Of a stretch of 40,871 nucleotides of DNA, positions 5,979 to 12,395 are shown in pieces. Positions within the stretch are counted from its first letter, which is position 1; each line of letters starts with the position of its first letter. The position numbers and the translations under genes were made by a program. A model generated the notes under the pieces. It had not been told where the DNA came from, made no database searches, and saw only the letters and a program-made list of their open reading frames with translations. Source of the stretch: Pantoea sp. 18069 (GTDB lineage Bacteria; Pseudomonadota; Gammaproteobacteria; Burkholderiales; Burkholderiaceae_C); assembly GCF_902706035.1 (NCBI RefSeq), contig NZ_CACSJA010000044.1, positions 1 to 40,871 on the forward strand, read 5' to 3'.

Positions 5979-6485
5979 TCACTTGACCCAATTCTCAAAA
6001 TCAAGGTTGAGCTGTCTGCAGGATCTTGCTATTTGCTCGTAACTTGTGTTTTCCACAAGAGACTGCCGCTTGAAGGCCAGGGGGCTCTCATGTAGTTCGG
6101 TGAACGCATAGTAGGCCGTATAGATGGGATGGGAAGGGTTGCCGCCTGATCTCTGTAGGATCTCTTGAATTGACATGCGCAGCACCTGGCGGCCAGTTCC
6201 ACTTCTGGTGAATTCGTCGCAGCGTTCCATCATCTCGAGGACCTGCTTCGATGGAATGGATGTGCCTTGACTCTTCACGCATTTCGCCCCAAGCATGCAA
6301 GAAGGGCTGAAGGCAATTGCATTTGAGCAGGCCGCCATTAATGCAAATACAGCTATTGCAGTTTTGGACACTTCATCGTTCCTACAGTTTTTTAGCGTGC
6401 TGACACAGCGGGTGCAGATGTCATTGTGTTCGGCCTGGAGTCTGAGCGTCTTGAATGCGTGTTCGCAAATACGACAGGCAGGCAT
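5979..6485 (-). CDS. Zinc-ribbon protein with hydrophobic segment, cI-linked, 168 aa
   Basis: ATG at 6485 is six bases after the cI stop, so it is probably made together with cI in the lysogen. Residues 4-27 hold two CxxC pairs (CRIC and CTRC) with nearby His, a zinc ribbon. A hydrophobic stretch follows at about 40-58 (TAIAVFALMAACSNAIAF). The C-terminal 110 residues are soluble with several Cys and match no family I know. An alternative start at GTG 6371 with an AGGAA site would turn the hydrophobic stretch into a cleavable signal peptide and give a 130-aa exported protein. Either way it is a lysogen-expressed gene of the kind that often affects superinfection or host fitness; that is inference. 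Confidence 0.6.
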   Translation of the reverse strand: MPACRICEHAFKTLRLQAEHNDICTRCVSTLKNCRNDEVSKTAIAVFALMAACSNAIAFSPSCMLGAKCVKSQGTSIPSKQVLEMMERCDEFTRSGTGRQVLRMSIQEILQRSGGNPSHPIYTAYYAFTELHESPLAFKRQSLVENTSYEQIARSCRQLNLDFENWVK

Positions 6486-6491
6486 GATTTG

Positions 6492-7142
6492 TCACCCGTC
6501 TTCCCACTTGCCCAGCACGGTTCCCAGCACCCTGAAATGATCACGGATAGGTTCGTGTGATGGATTCAGTGGCTGCAGCCACTGCCGGCCGTCTTCGTTT
6601 TTGTAAACCTTAAAGGTCACCTCATGCTCAGCGCCTGGGCTGTCCATGCAGGCCACGATACGGTCACCGTTCGAAGGGTTGCGGCGCTCCGGATCCACAA
6701 AGATGAAGCAGCCTTCGGGATAGGTGCGTGTATTGCCGTGTGCTGCCGTCATCGAATCACCGCGCACGCGCAGTGCAAACGTCGCTGGGCTATGGCCCAC
6801 GGGGCAATCCATCCAGCGTTCAACGTCATCGGGATCAAGTGAAATATCGGCTTCACACCACTCGCCGGCGCGCACCCACGAGATCAGCGGCACTTTTCCG
6901 CGCAAGTCCGGGCCAGGTTCGACGTTCGATTTGCTTGGGCGATCAGCGGTGCCGCGAAGGTAATCAGGGCTGACGCTCAAGATGCGCGCGATGTCGATCA
7001 CGCTGTCGCCGTAGCCTCGCGTATCGCGCTCAATGTTGCCGATTGCGCCTTGGCTTTTAAGGCCTGCAGCGGCCGCAAGCGCGCTCTGGGTAAGGCCTTT
7101 GGCCTCCCGAAGACGCTTCAGGCGTTGTCCAAGTGTTTCCAT
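6492..7142 (-). CDS. cI: CI-type repressor, HTH plus S24 autoprotease
   Basis: 216 residues. Residues 5-35 form an Xre helix-turn-helix (GQRLKRLREAKGLTQSALAA), the C-terminal half an S24 LexA-like peptidase. Candidate catalytic residues are Ser130 in RGDSM and Lys178 in TFKVY; the self-cleavage site should be Ala92-Gly93 (WVRAGEW). This predicts RecA-stimulated autocleavage and SOS induction. The gene reads away from PR, with the three OR sites directly upstream of its start. The ATG at 7142 has a weak GGAA element. It would maintain lysogeny by binding OL and OR. No clear PRM -35/-10 could be picked out. Confidence 0.93.
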   Translation of the reverse strand: METLGQRLKRLREAKGLTQSALAAAAGLKSQGAIGNIERDTRGYGDSVIDIARILSVSPDYLRGTADRPSKSNVEPGPDLRGKVPLISWVRAGEWCEADISLDPDDVERWMDCPVGHSPATFALRVRGDSMTAAHGNTRTYPEGCFIFVDPERRNPSNGDRIVACMDSPGAEHEVTFKVYKNEDGRQWLQPLNPSHEPIRDHFRVLGTVLGKWEDG

Positions 7143-7152
7143 TATCAGATTC

Positions 7153-7205
7153 CATCACTTTTGTGAATCACTTTGGTGTTGACTCTGCGAATCACTTAAG
7201 TGATG
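7153..7205. promoter_or_regulatory. OR operators OR3, OR2 and OR1
   Basis: Three related 16-base sites: OR3 7153-7168 (CATCAC-TTTT-GTGAAT), OR2 7166-7181 (AATCAC-TTTG-GTGTTG) and OR1 7190-7205 (AATCAC-TTAA-GTGATG). OR1 covers the PR spacer and part of its -10, OR2 touches the -35, and OR3 is closest to the cI start. OR1-OR2 spacing is 24 bases centre to centre, identical to OL1-OL2. Consensus half-site is AATCAC. Confidence 0.78.
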
Positions 7206-7207
7206 AT
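7179..7207 (+). promoter_or_regulatory. PR, rightward early promoter
   Basis: -35 TTGACT (7179-7184), 17-base spacer, -10 GATGAT (7202-7207). Predicted start is 7213-7215, exactly at the Cro-like ATG (7214), so the first message is probably leaderless. Same geometry as PL. Confidence 0.75.
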
Positions 7208-7213
7208 TGAGGG

Positions 7214-7513
7214 ATGAAAGCACTTGATATAGCAATCGAACGGGCGGGAGGCGTAGGGCGGCTTGCTGTAGCAATTGGCGTCGGCCAATCTGTTATCAGC
7301 AACTGGCGAGCAAGGGGCACCAAACCGGATCCCGTGCATTGCGTCGCCATAGAGCGCTTCACCGCCGTTTCCCGACAGAACCTTCGCCCTGACGACTGGC
7401 AGCAGATCTGGCCCGAGCTGGCGGCCCAGCCAAGCGAAACACTCTTTACACAGCCCCCCGGCCCTGCTGCCGACGCAGCGCCGCCAGTTGCCCAGGAGTG
7501 CACCCATGACTGA
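7214..7513 (+). CDS. Cro-like YdaS-family helix-turn-helix protein
   Basis: 99 residues; residues 1-65 are the YdaS/Cro-type DNA-binding fold (MKALDIAIERAGGVGRLAVA, then IGVGQSVISNWRARG) followed by the typical LRPDDWQQIWPEL motif. The C-terminal 30 residues are a Pro/Ala-rich tail. It is the first gene after PR, back to back with cI, so it should act as the early repressor that opposes cI. The ATG coincides with the predicted transcript start and GAGGG directly abuts it, too close to serve as a normal ribosome site. Confidence 0.88.
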   Translation: MKALDIAIERAGGVGRLAVAIGVGQSVISNWRARGTKPDPVHCVAIERFTAVSRQNLRPDDWQQIWPELAAQPSETLFTQPPGPAADAAPPVAQECTHD

Positions 7514-7652
7514 AGCACCAAGCGCCGGAGAGGATGAAGCCCAAGATCCTGGCAGGCCCGGCGCGGGCCATTCCTCTGCATATCCAGGCGCAGCTATCTC
7601 TGGGTGGCTGAGCCTGCTCGCGCCCCTGCACACCGTGAGAACGACTTCATGA
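7506..7652 (+). CDS. Small protein, 48 aa, coupled between cro and the next gene
   Basis: An ATG at 7506 inside the end of the Cro-like gene, with CAGGAG eight bases upstream, opens a 48-codon frame that ends exactly as ATGA on the start of the next gene (7649). The product has an acidic N-terminus (MTEAPSAGEDEAQDPG) and one hydrophobic patch (GAAISGWLSLLAPL). The overlaps on both sides, rather than the sequence, argue that it is translated. Function unknown. Confidence 0.5.
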   Translation: MTEAPSAGEDEAQDPGRPGAGHSSAYPGAAISGWLSLLAPLHTVRTTS

Positions 7653-7918
7653 ACCATGACACAGACATCCCCATGTTCGCCCGAAGCAGGCACGGCACGG
7701 CCGCCAGCACGGCAATGGAGCTGCGCGGGCAGTGCCCGAGCCACATCGTGGCCGCGCTCGACGCGCTGGCCATGGCCCGGGGCCTGGACCGGAACGCCTA
7801 CGTGAATTCGGTTCTGAGTGCTCATGTGCAGGAGGAAGTTGACAGGGCCAGTGTCTTGGTTCGGACGCTGCGGGGCAATCCGCTGCTGTCGGATGGAGTC
7901 GGAGGCACATCGGAATGA
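7649..7918 (+). CDS. Ribbon-helix-helix-like small protein, 89 aa
   Basis: Start at ATG 7649 (MNHDTDIPMFARSRHG). Residues about 24-65 (MELRGQCPSHIVAALDALAM and ARGLDRNAYVNSVLSAHVQE) have the strand plus two-helix pattern of Arc/MetJ-type ribbon-helix-helix DNA-binding proteins, as found in many phage early operons upstream of replication genes. It may be a regulator of the rightward operon. The stop overlaps the replication gene start (ATGA). Target unknown. Confidence 0.6.
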   Translation: MNHDTDIPMFARSRHGTAASTAMELRGQCPSHIVAALDALAMARGLDRNAYVNSVLSAHVQEEVDRASVLVRTLRGNPLLSDGVGGTSE

Positions 7919-9006
7919 GCCTGTCCCATTCGCTGGCGAACGTGGGCCGCGCTGTCGCCTACTACCCAACGCTGTCCAAGTTCTTTGGCAGCATCAATGC
8001 ATCAATCTTTTTTACCCAGTTGCACTACTGGCAGAGCCGCACAAGCGACGAGCGCGGCGTGCATAAGACAGCGGATCAGTGGACGGAAGAGACCGGACTG
8101 TCGTACCGCGAACAGGCCACCGCGCGCCAGCACTTGGTGAAGCAAGGCTTTCTGATCGAGACGCCTGAACGCCTGAAACACCGCATCTATTTCCGCCTGG
8201 ATTTGCTGGCGCTGGACGCCTCTTTCGAGGCATGGACGAAAGCGCAATTCGCGAACGACGAAAACGCAATTGGGGAAATGCGGAAAGCGCAATCCGCGGA
8301 AGACGTTTTGCGCAGTTCGCCAAGTGCGGCAAACGCAGTTGGCGGACTGACAAAAACGCATTCCGTTAATAAAGAAAAGATTACTACAGAGATTACTGCA
8401 GAGACTACTGCAGAGAGTGTTGTGACCCCCCCCCGTAAACGGCGGAAGGTCACCCCCAAAAAGGCGCCTGCACCCAAGCCGCAACCGAAGAAGGCGGCGA
8501 AGGTCGACGTTGAACCAGCGCCGTCCGTGCCGATGCTCATCACGGCGGGCAACGGGACTGTTTACGAAATCCCGGGCGAGCTGCGTTACCCCGGAGAGGG
8601 CACCAAGACGCACAAGGCTTGGATTGCCTACGCCATTGCGTACCACGGCCGGTACCACTCCTGGCCCGTGTGGAATGGCACGGTCGGCGGCCAGATCTCG
8701 AACTTCATCGAGCGTGTCGGCATCGAGCGCGCGCCGCGGATCGCCGTGCATTACGTGCGACGCGTCCATGAGGAATTCGTGGTCAAGCAGATGCACCCGG
8801 TGAAGCTGCTGCAGTCGGACGCTGAGAAGTGGGCCACCCAGTGCGATACCGGCCGGACTGTGACGTCGGAGGGTGCGCGCCAGCTGGACCGCACCGCCAC
8901 CAACGCCAACACCGCCGAAGGCGCGGTAGCGAAGGCCATTGCCTTGGTGAAGGCGCGCCGCGCCCGCGAGGCCGCAGCAGGCCAGGAAGGTGGCGCAGAT
9001 GCTTGA
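7915..9006 (+). CDS. O-like replication initiator, 363 aa
   Basis: The N-terminal 100 residues show the winged-helix region typical of phage replication initiators: VAYYPTLSKFFGSINASIFF, then TQLHYWQ, and TADQWTEETGLSYREQATAR for the recognition helix. A low-complexity linker follows (about 105-200), rich in Lys, Pro and Thr, then a C-terminal domain (about 205-345: TKTHKAWIAYAIAYHGRYHS). The DNA for the linker contains the iteron array and an A+T-rich tract (8239-8413), so the initiator carries its own origin as lambda O does. A run of nine C at 8426-8434 lies in the linker. It should bind the iterons and recruit the helicase through a loader, perhaps the next gene. Confidence 0.8.
   Translation: MSLSHSLANVGRAVAYYPTLSKFFGSINASIFFTQLHYWQSRTSDERGVHKTADQWTEETGLSYREQATARQHLVKQGFLIETPERLKHRIYFRLDLLALDASFEAWTKAQFANDENAIGEMRKAQSAEDVLRSSPSAANAVGGLTKTHSVNKEKITTEITAETTAESVVTPPRKRRKVTPKKAPAPKPQPKKAAKVDVEPAPSVPMLITAGNGTVYEIPGELRYPGEGTKTHKAWIAYAIAYHGRYHSWPVWNGTVGGQISNFIERVGIERAPRIAVHYVRRVHEEFVVKQMHPVKLLQSDAEKWATQCDTGRTVTSEGARQLDRTATNANTAEGAVAKAIALVKARRAREAAAGQEGGADA
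8239..8413. other. Putative replication origin: six iterons and A+T-rich repeats
   Basis: The core CGCA recurs at 8243, 8265, 8288, 8311, 8334 and 8357, i.e. every 22 or 23 bases, each in a context close to AAARCGCARTTSGC. Directly after them the sequence becomes A+T-rich (8361-8385) and contains three 12-base direct repeats (AGATTACTACAG, AGATTACTGCAG, AGACTACTGCAG at 8378-8413). Iterons beside an unwinding element inside the initiator gene match the organisation of lambdoid origins. Confidence 0.75.
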
Positions 9007-9892
9007 TGAACAAGGAATCGCATGGCTGATGGGCGAGCTTGTGGCCACGGCAGAAGCGACGGGGCAAACGATCAGCGAGAACACTGTGACGTTGATGGCT
9101 GCGGATCTGGCGTCGTTCCCCCAGTCCCAGCTGCGCATGGCGCTGAGCCGCACACGCAAGGAGTGCACGGGCAAGCTGACGCTGAAACTCATCCTGGACC
9201 AGTTGGACGTCGCTCAGGGCCGGTTGGCCGGCAATGAGGCCTGGGCGCTGGCGCTGCGCGCCCGGGAAGAGCGCGACACCGTGGTGTGGACGGACGAAGT
9301 GGCGCAGGCCTGGGCTGTGGCTGCGCCGATGGCGAGCGGCCGCGACCTGGTTGGTGCGCGCATGGCGTTCAAGGATGCCTACGAGCGGATCACCCAGAAC
9401 GCCCGCGACACGTTCAAGCGCCCCGAGCCGCAGATTGCGGTGGGCTGGGACAACGCGCAGCGCATTGCCGTGGTCACAGAGGCGCACAACGACGGACGGA
9501 TACCTCTGGCGCTTGCGCTACGGGTGGTAGGGTCGCATGAAGTGGCCCAGGTAAGGGGGCGGCTAGTCCCTGTTGCTTCGGGCGGCTTGCAGGTCGGCTA
9601 CGACGGTCAAGGCGTGCCGTTCAAACTGCCAGCGCCAGCTGCGGGCGCCGGGATGCTGGCGCTGGGCGGGCCCCAGGGGGCGCTGCCCGCGGTGATGAAT
9701 TCCGGACTGCTGGCGCCGAACGTGGCCCAGCGCATCCGCGAGATTCAGGCCAGCGCGGTGATCACCGACCGCAAGAAGAAGCGGCGGGCGTCGGCGCAGG
9801 CGCGGCTCGAGCGCTGGAAGCTCGGCCAGGCGAAACGTGCAGCGAATGAAGCAGTGGCCCAGCGGCTGGCGCAGGAGGCCGGGACAACATGA
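8999..9892 (+). CDS. Replication-associated protein, possible helicase loader, 297 aa
   Basis: Start chosen at ATG 8999, eight bases after AGGAAGG; the GTG three codons upstream is too close to that site. The N-terminal 75 residues (TISENTVTLMAADLASFPQS followed by QLRMALSRTRKECTGKLTLK) resemble the N-terminal helical region of phage P-like proteins; the middle is helical and the C-terminus basic (ITDRKKKRRASAQARLERWK), suiting DNA contact. No Walker motifs, so it is not a DnaC-type ATPase. The position after the O-like gene is where lambda P lies. Function is inferred from position and weak resemblance. Confidence 0.6.
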   Translation: MLDEQGIAWLMGELVATAEATGQTISENTVTLMAADLASFPQSQLRMALSRTRKECTGKLTLKLILDQLDVAQGRLAGNEAWALALRAREERDTVVWTDEVAQAWAVAAPMASGRDLVGARMAFKDAYERITQNARDTFKRPEPQIAVGWDNAQRIAVVTEAHNDGRIPLALALRVVGSHEVAQVRGRLVPVASGGLQVGYDGQGVPFKLPAPAAGAGMLALGGPQGALPAVMNSGLLAPNVAQRIREIQASAVITDRKKKRRASAQARLERWKLGQAKRAANEAVAQRLAQEAGTT

Positions 9893-10431
9893 GGACCATC
9901 GAAGAAATCAAGGGCCGGTGCTTCATCACAGAGGATGGGCATTGGCTGTGGAAGGGCGCGCTGCGTCCGGATGGCCGTCCCAACATTCACGCCCCCGACT
10001 ACACACGCGGCGATGGAGGGATGCAGACCCAGTGCGGTACGCGCGCGGTATGGCACTGCGCCAACCAAAAGCCCGTCCCGCCTGGCTACCGCGTGATTGG
10101 CACATGCAGCGAGAAAGCTTGCTGCAACCCGCGGCACGTTGCGTGCGTGAGCGAATCCGAATTTGGGGAGCGCCTGCGCAAGACCGGCGCTTACAAAGGC
10201 AAGACCACCCGCATTCTGGCGAATCGCGCGATCGGTCGGAAGCGCTCGGTGTTCACGCCTGAGCGCATCGCCTACATCCAGGCCAGCACAAAGACCGGGA
10301 TCGAGCTTGCTGCAGAGCTTGGCATCAGTAAGTCGTCGATCAGCAAGGCGCGCCGCGGCCAGCTGGTGGTGTTTGCAGGCGGCGCTGCTGCAGGCATGTT
10401 CCAAGGATTGATGCAGCGGGGTGCAGCATGA
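9889..10431 (+). CDS. HNH-like DNA-binding protein with degenerate active site, 180 aa
   Basis: Residues 50-85 follow the HNH_3 pattern (VPPGYRVIGTCSEKACCNPR then HV): Asn80 and His83 are in place, but the first His expected next to Cys73 is Gly71, so nuclease activity may be lost. Residues 136-156 form a helix-turn-helix (TGIELAAELGISKSSISKAR). This mix of HNH fold and HTH fits a homing-type nuclease turned DNA-binding protein. The ATG overlaps the upstream stop (ATGA). It lies between the replication genes and rusA. Confidence 0.6.
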   Translation: MRTIEEIKGRCFITEDGHWLWKGALRPDGRPNIHAPDYTRGDGGMQTQCGTRAVWHCANQKPVPPGYRVIGTCSEKACCNPRHVACVSESEFGERLRKTGAYKGKTTRILANRAIGRKRSVFTPERIAYIQASTKTGIELAAELGISKSSISKARRGQLVVFAGGAAAGMFQGLMQRGAA

Positions 10432-10805
10432 GCCAGCTCCCCGGAAATGGCGGGCGTTTGGAAGTGACGCTTCCCTGGCCGCCGATAAGCCTGAGCCCGA
10501 ACACTCGGCAGCACTGGAGTGCGCTGGCGCGCGCGAAGAAGGCCTACCGCCAGGCTTGCGCCATGCAAGCGCGTGTCCAGGGCCTGCGGAAGATCGACGC
10601 GACTCGTTTGCATGTGGCGCTGCTCTTTGTTCCTCCAAACCGTCGCGCATTCGACCTCGACAACCTGCTCGCCCGCATGAAGTCTGGGCTTGACGGGTTG
10701 GCCGATGTGCTGGGCGTGGACGACAAGGACTGGAAGCTGACGATCGACAAAGCCGACTCCATCGGCGGCATGGTGCAGGTTGTGATAACGGAGGTGAATC
10801 CGTGA
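10428..10805 (+). CDS. rusA: RusA-family Holliday junction resolvase
   Basis: 125 residues, normal for RusA. Conserved features are the start of the fold (VTLPWPPISLSPNTRQHW), the acidic metal-binding segment RRAFDLDNLLARMKSGLDGL with Asp76, Asp78 and Asp89, and GVDDKDW (Asp98, Asp99). RusA dimers cut four-way junctions, useful for resolving recombination intermediates in phage DNA before packaging. The Lys of the usual DxDNxxK motif is shifted to residue 85. Starts overlap upstream and downstream stops, so the gene is within the coupled early operon. Confidence 0.88.
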   Translation: MSQLPGNGGRLEVTLPWPPISLSPNTRQHWSALARAKKAYRQACAMQARVQGLRKIDATRLHVALLFVPPNRRAFDLDNLLARMKSGLDGLADVLGVDDKDWKLTIDKADSIGGMVQVVITEVNP

Positions 10806-11323
10806 AGCGGGGCGCGCCTATGAGGCGCACCGGCTTCGCGCGCCGCGTGGCTGGCGCTGCCAGCAGCCCTGTGAACACGCGCGAGGAGCGACTGGCGAGC
10901 CGCGCGGCGCGCGCGATGGCTGAGGTCGTGCCTACGGCCTCTTCTATTGCGCCCGTTACGGCCGCATGCGTGCCGGTGCTCAAGGCGATGCTGGTGGACA
11001 GTAAGCCTTATCGCCGAGTTGTCGCTGGTCTGGCGTGTATGTGGTGCGGTCTCCAGGGTTCCAGCCAGCACGCGCACTTGAACCGCGGCAAGGGCTTGGG
11101 CCTGAAAACCGACGACCGCACAGGCTTCCCGCTGTGCGCCAGCCGCCCAGGCGTCGAAGGTTGCCATGTTGCCTACGACCAGTACCGGCTGGTGGAGGGC
11201 GGCAACGAGGCCCACCACGCCTACGGCCTGGAGTGGGGCCGAATCACCCGCGCCGAGATCCTTTCCCTTGGCCTCTGGCCCATCAATCTGCCGCTGTGGC
11301 AGGAAACAACATCGAGCAAGTAA
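10802..11323 (+). CDS. Cys/His-rich nuclease-like protein (Ref or DUF968 type), 173 aa
   Basis: GTG at 10802 overlaps the rusA stop (GTGA). The N-terminal 45 residues are very basic. Residues 79-122 contain CMWCG, HAHLNRGKGLGLKTDD and LCASRP...GCH, the pattern of HNH-type phage recombination nucleases such as Ref and DUF968 proteins (C79, C82, H90, H92, C112, C121, H122). It likely acts with RusA in recombination. The exact family cannot be decided by eye. Confidence 0.65.
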   Translation: MKRGAPMRRTGFARRVAGAASSPVNTREERLASRAARAMAEVVPTASSIAPVTAACVPVLKAMLVDSKPYRRVVAGLACMWCGLQGSSQHAHLNRGKGLGLKTDDRTGFPLCASRPGVEGCHVAYDQYRLVEGGNEAHHAYGLEWGRITRAEILSLGLWPINLPLWQETTSSK

Positions 11324-11517
11324 TGGCCAGTTCCCCCTACATGTACAAACGTTTCATCCTGCCGTCCGGCAAAGTGGTTGAGGTTCGTGGCGTAGAGCAG
11401 GGCGCAAACCCTGAAGTCGCGGTGCGAGAAGTGAACGAGCACGATCAGCTGGCGCCGCGGGAGGATACCCTCACACTGCGGTTTCTCCTGACCCGTTGCA
11501 AGAAGGCACTGTCATGA
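11323..11517 (+). CDS. Hypothetical protein, 64 aa
   Basis: ATG at 11323 overlaps the TAA of the upstream gene as TAATG. The peptide (MASSPYMYKRFILPSGKVVE and so on) has a short beta pattern, RFILPSGKVVEVRG, and a charged C-terminal helix. No family recognised. Gene overlap on both sides supports expression within the rightward early operon. Confidence 0.55.
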   Translation: MASSPYMYKRFILPSGKVVEVRGVEQGANPEVAVREVNEHDQLAPREDTLTLRFLLTRCKKALS

Positions 11518-11705
11518 GCCAGGTGCCGGAAACTAAGCCCTCTGCCTGGCCTGACGGTACGCCGCGCAGCCAGGGCAATGCATTCGCGGTGCTCTACAGC
11601 CAGCGCGTGGCGCGCGCCGCGGGCGAAGACAGCCTAGCGCGCAAGCCGCGGGCTGGAGGAAAACAGCTGCCTTTCAGTCTGCCAGGGACCCGCTGCCGGA
11701 GCTGA
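11514..11705 (+). CDS. Hypothetical protein, 63 aa
   Basis: ATG at 11514 overlaps the stop of the 64-aa gene (ATGA). Short basic, Pro/Ser-rich peptide (MSQVPETKPSAWPDGTPRSQ) that resembles no family I know. It is the last gene of the rightward early operon and ends eight bases before the convergent membrane gene. No terminator is visible in the gap. A late regulator is often encoded here in lambdoid phages, but nothing in the sequence shows that. Confidence 0.5.
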   Translation: MSQVPETKPSAWPDGTPRSQGNAFAVLYSQRVARAAGEDSLARKPRAGGKQLPFSLPGTRCRS

Positions 11706-11712
11706 GAGCTCT

Positions 11713-12270
11713 CTACTGGCCGCGGCTGGAAGTTAACTCGTTTGCCCCAGCGGGAGGCTTCCATCCCCGGCCGATGCCCGCGGCATCAAGGTCATCAAAA
11801 GACTTCAGTTGCGGGCCGCCACCTGGCACCGTATATAGCCTTGGTTCTTTCGACCCGTCATTTGCGGGGCTCATGGGCGCGAGGGCAGAAGGTTGCTGGT
11901 TTCTCGCCTTCTCGGCAGTCACGATTTCTTCATATATGGATGCGTCCGAGAGCCGCGCGTTCTCCGCAGTCTGACGTGCTCCTAGGGAGTTAATCCATGG
12001 CCCAACCGTTCCCAAGACGACGAAGATCCAGGCCAAAACGAAAAAACGTGTTGGCCATGCATTTCTTGCGTGCTTAGTGAAAAAGAGTGCGTACAAGGCA
12101 AACGCCGCGCCTGCGATTGCCAGGGGAGCGAGCCAAGCAGTCAGCCAATAGCTTATCGAATCGCCGCTGTAGTAAATCAGCGGATTGGCCAACGTGACGA
12201 TCGCCATTCCAACTATGTGGCGGCAAAAGATCAGTGCGCGGGGTGTTGGTGAAGTCTCGGCTGCCTGCAT
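11713..12270 (-). CDS. Three-TM membrane protein ending in the FDDLDAAGIG motif, 185 aa
   Basis: ATG at 12270 has a strong GGAGAGGGAAGA upstream. Membrane helices lie at about 12-33 (LIFCRHIVGMAIVTLANPLI), 40-64 (SYWLTAWLAPLAIAGAAFAL) and 73-93 (FFVLAWIFVVLGTVGPWI). The basic loop KHARNAWPTR between helices 2 and 3 predicts an inside N-terminus and an outside C-terminal tail of about 90 residues. That tail carries, at 155-173, a motif around FDDLDAAGIG that matches residues 11-29 of the giant protein at 14089 in 16 of 19 positions. The gene runs against the operons on both sides, so it may be expressed in the prophage. No family recognised. Confidence 0.75.
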   Translation of the reverse strand: MQAAETSPTPRALIFCRHIVGMAIVTLANPLIYYSGDSISYWLTAWLAPLAIAGAAFALYALFFTKHARNAWPTRFFVLAWIFVVLGTVGPWINSLGARQTAENARLSDASIYEEIVTAEKARNQQPSALAPMSPANDGSKEPRLYTVPGGGPQLKSFDDLDAAGIGRGWKPPAGANELTSSRGQ

Positions 12271-12315
12271 TCTTCCCTCTCCTATGTGAGGGAATGTATC
12301 AGACACCGCCCGTAC

Positions 12316-12348
12316 CCCCTTGAATTCGGCATGGTGCTGTCGTTTCAT
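12316..12348 (+). promoter_or_regulatory. Late promoter 1 (virion-protein block)
   Basis: CCCCTTGAAT with -35 TTGAAT at 12320-12325, 17-base spacer, -10 TTTCAT at 12343-12348, followed by AGCGCGCGCC. Predicted start is about 12355, 41 bases before ATG 12396. It shares 13 bases around the -35, and all but two of 17 bases around and after the -10, with the promoter at 24790-24822, at identical spacing. Confidence 0.6.
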
Positions 12349-12395
12349 AGCGCGCGCCGGGGCCGGTGTGTGTGCCTGCGGTGGAGCAGGGATAC

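Noticed and set aside
8435..8500. Nuclear-localisation-like basic motif (PPRKRRKV) in the replication initiator
   Set aside because: A basic linker in a phage DNA-binding protein explains it fully.
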